NCBI GenBank assembly: GCA_001643675.2
Contig: LSRY02000026.1
Coordinates: 512,501 to 576,500, forward strand
Length of the DNA stretch: 64,000 nucleotides
Direction of reading: 5' to 3'
From: Monocercomonoides exilis
Lineage: Eukaryota; Preaxostyla; Oxymonadida; Polymastigidae
Positions 57,440-64,000 of the stretch are shown one piece after another. Under the pieces are notes generated by a model that saw only the letters and a program-made list of their open reading frames with translations, made no database searches and was not told the origin of the DNA. The translations under genes were made by a program, and so were the position numbers. Numbering within the stretch: the first letter of the stretch is position 1; the number at the start of each line of letters is the position of its first letter.

Positions 57440-58975
57440 TGAACAAATGACTTTTCCAAGATTAAATTCTTTCTTGCAAACTTGGGATTATCCCTTATTT
57501 TAGCAAGCTTAAATATTTCGACACCAACCGCCCACTCGTCACACTGAAGAGCGTTGTCAAAGACGAAGAGAGAGAATTCGTCCCAATCACACTCACTGTC
57601 TTCCCTCTCCCCAAAACAGAAATCTTCTTTTCCCCAACACTGATCGTCGCCCCTTCGCTCACATGCCTCCCACCCAGCAACGTGATTGTCGAGCTCAGCT
57701 GCGCCATGCTCGACTCCACTGCATGCCCCACCGTCTTGCACGGTGCTGCCTCACTCATCCCACACATATTGCTCGTGTCATTTCCACTTACCCCAACAAA
57801 CCGATCCTTCATCCCTTCCTTCAGCCACCATTTCTTTTCTGTGTGCTGATACACCCAATCATTGTCGGCATAACACACTCTCTTTTCATCAACATTCGTT
57901 GTATACGATTCAAAGAATGGGTTATCCGATGAGAAGAGATTGTTTCCATCATAAAAATACACATCGTGGCCATATGGAGTGGAATTACTGCATCTGCAAT
58001 CATGGAAGAAGAAGAAATAACAATAATGATTGCTGCTTGGGGCTGTTGATTGACTTGGAGCAAAACACAATCCTCCGCCAACTGATACTGCTGTGCACGA
58101 AATGAACTGGAGGCTCCTCATTTTGATTGCAGTCGTACATTTAGACAACACATCCCTCCACTATACGAACCTGTAAGACAACATGAAGTGAAGAAACACT
58201 CTAACACACAAGCGCTCTCTCCTTAAGCACTTTCTGCTTCAATGCATCCTTGCACCAAAACCTGAAAATTATCAAGATCAAGACCTCCTCCCCAGCCACA
58301 AGCAGAACATTTTCGAAATTCACATCCGCTGATCCGAACAAATGATGAAATCACATAAATACACATCCCTCCACCACATTGATTTTGCGCGGTGCATGAG
58401 TTGAACGTATTGTTTTCAATCTCAACAGATTTGATTTTTGCACACATAACTCCCCCTCCATCGTAATGGGCATAACAATCATTGAATGAGCAGTGCTTAA
58501 TAGAAACTGATGCGTTTGATTGGCCATACATGCAGATGGCCCCACCATTTGAAGCAATGTCTTCCCATGTATTTTCTGTTCCGGTCGTCCTCGATCCACT
58601 CCACTCACACCAAGTGAATGTATTCGCTCCATTATCTGTTGTGTTTTGTCTCAAAGGAGTCAACTTTCTGTCTGATGTTCCTTCACATACAACATTCCTT
58701 GTCCTGCAACACCCAATGAATGAGGTGTTTGAGGCTGTTAAAGAGGCAAAGGGATTGTTGATGGAAGGAACAATTCCACCATCATATGCATCATTAACAA
58801 ACGAGAATGAACAGCTGTTCATAAAACAAGAGGTTTGTGAAAATGTAGTTGTTGAATGTAAGCAAGCATCATTTGCTGTTGAGATGTTGAAAAATGTGAG
58901 TTTGGAGAGGGATATAAGGGAAATAGAAGGTGAAGCGAAATATTGGCAAAAAGATGAGAAATTAAATTCATTCAC
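57440..58975 (-). pseudogene. Decayed beta-helix surface-protein gene, second subtype
   Basis: Minus strand. The first segment (58975-58223) has ISLISLSKLTFFNISTAND, NTFTWCEWSGSRTTGTENTW, then SNGGAICMYGQSNASVSIKH and CGGGMCIYVISSFVRISGCE. TAA 58223-58225 as Gln lets the frame continue into ESACVLECFFTSCCLTGSYS and GGMCCLN. The frame then shifts near 58150, and the second segment (to 57495) has LQFISCTAVSVGGGLCFAPS, YGHDVYFYDGNNLFSSDNPF, VGVSGNDTSNMCGMSEAAPC and KTVGHAVESSMAQLSSTITL. No signal peptide or transmembrane segment is found at either end, so both termini are missing or lie in other frames. It shares the W-C-E-W and C-x-x-x-x-x-x-P-C motifs with the 39-41 kb copy. Confidence 0.7.
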
Positions 58976-59847
58976 AGAAGTTCTTCCTTTTCCTTCTCTT
59001 CCCCATATCTCTTAGCGCTATATCGTAAAATATCTCAATATTGCCGTGCTCATTTTTCTGCCTCTTCTGCTGCTGCTTCCGAAAAGATTTTTGTAAATAA
59101 AAAATCCCACAAAAATTTCTTTTCCCGTTCGCCCCATTTTTTCCGCCTGGATCATTCTGCCAAACGCTCTTCAGTTGCCCATTTCTCCCAATTTCTTCCT
59201 GAAATGCTCATAAAAAAGCAGCGTTTCCACATCCCATGTTTCATGCTCCCCCAGCGCTTCTGACAACACCTGATAGCATCACACATCAATCAAATTAAAA
59301 TATGCAAATACAAACAAAAATAAAAAATGGAACATGAAGAAAATGAACAAACAAAAATAAAATACCTCCACAAATCTTCATTTCCCTTCACTCCCCTCGT
59401 CCCCTGTTTGCCTCTCTCCAATCAACTCTCACCCCAACATCATCCACTCCAAGCACCACACACGCCACGCCTTCGCTTTTCATGTCCAATTTCAAATAAA
59501 GAAAAAATTAAATGTTGTTTTCACCCGCTCTTCCATTATCCTTTCAACCTCACTCTCACCATTCTTCTCTCCATCTTCCTCCATCTAGTACTCAATCCAA
59601 ATAAATGCAGTAGACGCACATTTTTCATTTTGTCAAAAACCTTTCAAATGCAGTTCAAACAAAATAAGAGATCAAAGAGCATGAAAAAAAATCAATAAGC
59701 AATTGAAAATTATAAATATACTTGCAAATGTTTATTTACGTTATTTCTTCGATGAAGTTTTTGAAGCATTTCACTTTATTTTCTAAAAACGGCAGCATCC
59801 TGAATTTATTGAATTTATACGAATAAGCAACATAAAAAGTAATATAT
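58976..59847. other. Intergenic
   Basis: About 870 bases without a supported gene; moderate AT content with C/T-rich patches on the plus strand. Nothing is recognised. Confidence 0.45.
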
Positions 59848-59938
59848 TTAAATATTCATCGAGACAAACAATAAAAACTATATTTTATCTTGTTCGATTG
59901 AATTGATAAATTCATTCGAACTATGTAAAGCAAGAAAA
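59848..59938 (-). repeat. About 90-bp inverted repeat, right copy
   Basis: Reverse complement of 56351-56440. It ends just before the 5' terminus of the second DIRS-like element, so it may mark that element's insertion boundary. Confidence 0.8.
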
Positions 59939-60048
59939 TCAAAGCATATGTACTTTGATTCACAAGAAAACATTCTCTCACTTCCTTCTCTTCTGTTTTG
60001 AGAGATCGTCACTTATGGGCAAGTCACGATCACTGATCAAGGAAAAAG

Positions 60049-60978
60049 ATGATACCTAGTAATCCTCTGGGAGCGGGACTTGCCTCCGAACCTAATAAAG
60101 CGGTACTTCCTGGTGGCCCAACAAGCGGGATTCCGATGTTTTCCGGACCCTTTTCCGCCTCCAAACCTTCTTCTTTCTCAACCTTGCAACCTTCATCTTC
60201 TTCAACTTCGGACAAAGAAAAACAAGAAGAAGATACACATTTGGAAGATTCATTTTTGGAAATATTCGGAAGACCACCGGAATTATCCTTATATGATCTG
60301 CCTTTACGGGATCTTATGATTAATGATTTAATTTCCTCCTTAAAGACTGAGGATTTATCACCTTTTCTATCCAGCGCACCTCCACCTTTTGTAAGGACTG
60401 CAAGTCCTTTCAAATACGCATTAGACCAAGCAGGCGAAAGATGTGAAACATTTTTATACCCAGTTATAAAATTACTATTATTTGCTCACTCAAAGACTCA
60501 AAAGGATAATGCAGCTCATGAACCAATTGCTCAAGCATGTTCACTTCTCGCCCAAGCCCTGAAGGAAGCCAGAAACGCTCGTATTTAAGCGAGATTAGGT
60601 TTTTCCGAGGCAGCGAAAATTAAGGAAGATTCAACATCTACACTTCTAACCAAAAGACAAAGGGATCTGCTTGAAGAATCCAGGAAAACAATGGAATTAA
60701 CTTCCAAAAGATGGGCACAAATATCTTTTACTTCAAAAGCCTTTGGAAAAAGATATTATGGAAAGGACAGAACCAGTCAGAGAGATCAACATTCACAGTT
60801 TTTTCGTTCTGGCCTCCTGTCGTATGCATGGAGAAGACCAGCAAGCACTTACAACAGAAGCCCTTAACAGCAGCGATCCATGGGAGCGAGAACAAATTAA
60901 GCCAGTTGTATTCAACAGTGGGAGGAAGAACAGCATTTTTTGGAAATGCATGGAGAAGGATAGGTGGTAAAAGGCTGA
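60049..60978 (+). CDS. DIRS gag-like ORF1 (copy 2)
   Basis: 309 residues from ATG 60049 to TGA 60976-60978 when TAA 60586-60588, 60865-60867 and 60898-60900 and TAG 60961-60963 are Gln. The core is FLEIFGRPPELSLYDLPLRD and IAQACSLLAQALKEARNARI, then ARLGFSEAAKI. TAA 60586 aligns with CAA (Gln) of copy 1 (ARTVRIQGRFGF). Both gag frames continue about 100 codons past the first TAR and stop at TGA at equivalent places (EEEQH then about 15-16 residues), which supports reading TAR as sense here. Confidence 0.7.
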
Positions 60979-62950
60979 TAAAGAAAGGTGTTATTCCAAT
61001 CTGGAAAAGCAAAAAAGCCAGGGAGAGACTCATTAATGCGAAAAGGGTAGCTCATTGTCCACAACAGTCACAGGAAGCAAAGATTGCGATGGAAAAGCTA
61101 ATACAGGAGCAGCTCGAAACGAACATAAAACAAAAAATACCGAAAAGAAAAGTGAAACACTTAAACCCAGTGTTTGTCATAATGAAAAAAACAAGGTGGA
61201 TGGAGATAAATTATCGATTGCAGAAAGCTAAACGATGCAACAAAGACTTTTCATTTCAAATTGGAGGATTAGAGGTCAGTGGAACGAATTATAGCAAGAG
61301 GAGATTATGCGACAACCATCGATCTAAGCCAGGCCTATAACTTGGTAAATGTGGACGACAATTTCAAGCCTTTTCTTTCTTTCGAATTCGACAAGAATTA
61401 CTCCTGTTTCAACGGAATGCCATTTGGATACAAAGATTCTCCAAGAATTTTCACAAAAATCATATGGAAAGTGATAACATTCATTCGTCAGAAATGGAAC
61501 GTAAGAGCAATCGCTTATCTGGACGATATTATACTTATTCGCCAAGATCAAAGAAAACTCAAATGGATAACTGTAAAAGTCGTCTCTCTCCTCAAAAGCC
61601 TTTGTTTGCTTGTGAACGAAGAAAAGAGTCACCTGATGCCATCGCAAAGCTTCACCTATTCAGGATTCGATCGGGACACAGGCCATTTTCATGTTGCGTT
61701 AGAAAGGAAAAGAATGAATCATTTAACAAGGGAATGTCTCAAATGGAGGAAGATGTCCCTCAAAACACAAGAAGTGAGAGTGAGAGACCTGGCAGCCTTC
61801 ATTGGAAAACTGAACTCCACAAGGTTCGTGTTTCAGGAAGCTTCTCTTTTTCTTTCAACTCTGTATCGAACTCTGAACAACATGGTTTCGAGAACAGGAT
61901 GGAATGGGTGGATGAAGATCAACCAGTCTATCCTCCCAAGTCTAACGAAATGGATATCGAAATTGAAGGCCAACAATTCCAGACAGCTGTGTCCTCTGTT
62001 CCTTCCAGAAGCAATCCTCACAACGGACGCATCAAGAAAAGCAGTTGGAGCCTGTTTAAGAATAAGAAACAAAGAATACGACTTCCATTGTCCACTCCCA
62101 ATTTGGCAACAAAACCAAACCTCCAGGTATCGAGAAATATGGGCTATTCTTTAATCGTTTATCCATTTCACTCCAACACTGTCATCCAACCACATCAGCA
62201 AACTTCTTTTAAGATCGGACAACTCAACATCGGTCTTCAACATAAACAGATGGCACGCAGTGACAAACCTTCGAAGGCTTCTTACGAAGATATAGAGGCT
62301 TTCGAAAGCGATGAAAATTCAAGAAAAGGCTCAGCACATTCCGTGCAGGAAAAACGGGAAGGCCGACTCCCTTTCAAGATTAGAAAGGGAAGGAGACTAT
62401 CAAATAAGACAAGAAGCCTTTCGAGAACTTTTAAAGAAGATGCAAGTGAAAAGAACACTGGATGCGTTTGCCACAATGTGGAACAGGAAAGCTTATCGAT
62501 GGTGCAGTCCCAGAAGCACTATAAACGAGGACAGTGTTCAACAGCCTTGGCGTGGAGAAACCGTTCTAACTCACCCACCTATTCCACTCATTCTCCCGAC
62601 AATCAGGAAAACGATTCTCGAACAAGCTCGAGTTCTTCTCCTTCTTCCCGATTGGAAGGGCCAAATATGAGAACCGCTGTTGGGAGAAACGAATCATGTC
62701 GAATGGACATAGAAGAACCTGAGCGATCTTCTTATACCAGGACCACTGATGAAGAAGATGGATGCTTGTCTTCCACCAGGGAAACTGCGTGCGGCCTTGA
62801 TAAATCCTTAGCATCAAAAGGAGAAGTTTGGTTCAATGCCATCCACCACATAATAGGATTTTCCATAGATATGGTCAATCTGTGCGAATCCAGCTTTTCG
62901 CCATCAACATGGAACGGATATTTACTAAGTTTCGCTCGTTTCTAAGAATA
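60700..62950 (+). pseudogene. DIRS reverse transcriptase/RNase H (copy 2), frameshifted
   Basis: The first part shows GRTAFFGNAWRRIGGKRLIK and LNPVFVIMKKT. A one-base deletion near 61190 (in an A-run) shifts the frame, which then reads GGWR-TAA-IIDCRKLNDAT; the TAA 61207-61209 aligns with CAG of RQILDCRKLN in copy 1. The palm motifs are ATTIDLSQAYNLV, GMPFGYKDSPRIFTK and AYLDDIILIRQD; RNase H has LTTDASRKAVGACL and LLRSDNSTSVFNINRW. The DIRS C-terminal region shows HIPCRKNGKADSLSRLE and RTLDAFATMWNRKAYRW. TAG near 62296 and TGA 62668-62670 stand where copy 1 has Trp. Confidence 0.75.
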
Positions 62951-63935
62951 GTGGGCTGTGTGCAACTATGGTCCACCTCCAAGTGATTTGTCTGACTGGG
63001 TAATAAAATGTGCAGATATCTTTCTTGGACTTCACGACAAGGGACAAAAATGGTCTTCGCTATGCAAAACACGTTCAGCAATCTCTCTTGTGTCTCAACT
63101 GTTATTTGAAAAGCAGTTAGCAGATTATCCACTAATGAAGATTCTTTTCCGATCCTTCCAAAGACTTGAAAGAAGAAAGAAGAAAAACAAGCCTCCGATA
63201 TGGAATCCAAGAGTTCTTTTGGACTACATAGCAACCTTAGGTGAAAACAAAGATCTGGATAATGACACACTCATGAAGAAAACAATCTGCCTGTGTATCC
63301 TTTTTTTTGCATGACGCTTCACTGAACTCGAGCGAATAAGTCTCAAACATTACACAATAAAAGAGGACTCAATTGCCCTTGACACCTCATTGAAGACCAG
63401 AATGGAAAAAACGGACATCATCATCCCATTCCTCCGAGAAACACCACTGATTTGCCCTGCATCAGCTGTGAAGGAATTATGGTTAAGAGTGGAAAAGATA
63501 CAAGCAAATTCTGACCACTTGTTTCTGAACGAAATTACAAAAAAGCCACTGTCTTCAAGAGCCCTGAGAAAACTTGCATCTGAAATCATTCACAAATCAG
63601 GAATTGCAGAATGTTTCGGACCTTGATCACTTTAGCACGCTTCAATATCTGCCTTAACAATGTCTGGAATGCCCATAGCACAAGTTGCCAAGTTCGCAAG
63701 GCTGTCTCCGCAAAGCGATAAGATAACGAACTGCTATTTTCAATCAGATGTCTCTTCCTCTTGCACAAGAGCTGTTGCAGTTCAATCAACCAAAATCAAC
63801 GTTCAAAGTGAAACACAAAGTGACTCAGCTGATCCACATTTAGTGAACTTGAGAATCTCAGAAGAAAATTGTGCAAGCAGAGATTACGATGATGATTCAA
63901 CCACAGCTGAGAATAAACAGGAGGAAGTGGATTGA
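62667..63935 (+). pseudogene. DIRS tyrosine recombinase (copy 2), interrupted by TGA
   Basis: A single frame to TGA 63933-63935 with motifs SFSPSTWNGYLLSFARF, DYPLMKILFRSFQRLERRK, RFTELERIS (first catalytic Arg), PLICPASAVKELW and MSGMPIAQVAKFARLSPQ, with Tyr in ITNCYFQSD. TAA 62943-62945 and TAG 62949-62951 occur in FARF-x-E-x-W; the TAG aligns with CAG (Gln) in HFGEQWEK of copy 1. TGA 63312-63314 falls on the Cys of ACRFTEL, and TGA 63624-63626 with TAG 63633-63635 disrupts the HxxR box. The TGAs indicate inactivation. Confidence 0.75.
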
Positions 63936-64000
63936 AGTGGAGATTCAGAATCTTTACACATGACAAAGCGAGTACGAAGGTTGAAGATGAAATGGAGAAA

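Larger units (their letters stand above)
59965..64000 (+). mobile_element. DIRS-like retrotransposon, copy 2, degenerate, 3' end off window
   Basis: The 5' sequence CTTCCTTCTCTTCTGTTTTG resembles the terminal repeat of copy 1 (CCTTCTCTTGTTTGAGAG), and the leader continues in parallel (GGGCAAGTCACGATCACTGA versus GGGTCAGTCGCCACATTTGA). The ORF order gag, RT/RNase H, tyrosine recombinase is the same. Protein identity to copy 1 is moderate, so the two are distinct subfamilies. Frameshift and TGA damage are present. The 3' terminal repeat lies beyond the window. Confidence 0.85.

Noticed and set aside
61190-61280. Programmed frameshift in the RT of DIRS copy 2
   Set aside because: Copy 1 has no shift at this site, and the change is one base in an A-run, so an indel or sequencing error is simpler.
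1-64000. TGA as a sense codon for Trp or Cys throughout
   Set aside because: Intact genes (29271-32963, 44470-51826) end at TGA and use TGG for Trp; internal TGA occurs in damaged copies opposite several residues (Trp, Cys, Gly), as expected of decay.

Overview
The window looks like nuclear DNA of an oxymonad-type metamonad (Preaxostyla). The signs are AT-rich spacers, short GT-AG introns, long surface proteins built from parallel beta-helix repeats, a helical paralog family I associate from memory with Monocercomonoides, and many DIRS-like and DDE transposons. Most protein-like reading frames make sense only if TAA and TAG are read as glutamine and TGA is the sole stop. Several TAR codons fall exactly on Gln codons of a paralogous copy. 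The same code is known from the oxymonad Streblomastix strix. The genus assignment is inference; the code reading rests on what the frames show.

Layout. 0.1-4.7 kb: a partial plus-strand gene, then two minus-strand genes rich in Ser/Gln/Lys and carrying many internal TAR codons. 5.85-7.88 kb: a complete pogo/Tigger-like transposon with terminal inverted repeats and TA duplications but a broken transposase. 8.5-9.8 kb: a decayed member of the helical family. 9.85-16.3 kb: a beta-helix receptor with one transmembrane helix and a degenerate kinase tail. 16.4-19.0 kb: a TA-flanked MITE and an ISXO2-like transposase gene. 19.6-23.8 kb: decayed coding sequence fused to an inverted, apparently identical copy of the receptor's first 2.34 kb. 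23.8-24.9 kb: an isolated gag-like ORF. 25.0-33.0 kb: a decayed and an intact copy of a second beta-helix surface protein in inverted orientation. 33.8-38.05 kb: a complete DIRS-like element. 39-41 kb: a broken beta-helix gene of another subtype. 42.3-43.7 kb: the best member of the helical family. 44.5-51.8 kb: a nine-exon gene for a coiled-coil protein of about 2,128 residues. 52.6-53.6 kb: another decayed helical-family copy. 55.1-56.2 kb: a mariner-like remnant. 57.4-59.0 kb: another decayed beta-helix gene. 59.9-64.0 kb: a second, degenerate DIRS-like element.

Together this is an accessory, repeat-driven region. A few apparently intact genes (the coiled-coil protein, one type I surface protein and probably two low-complexity proteins) sit among decayed surface-protein paralogs, mobile elements and long inverted duplications that could drive gene conversion between surface-protein copies. 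I found no rRNA, no convincing tRNA, no CRISPR array and no bacterial-type operon.
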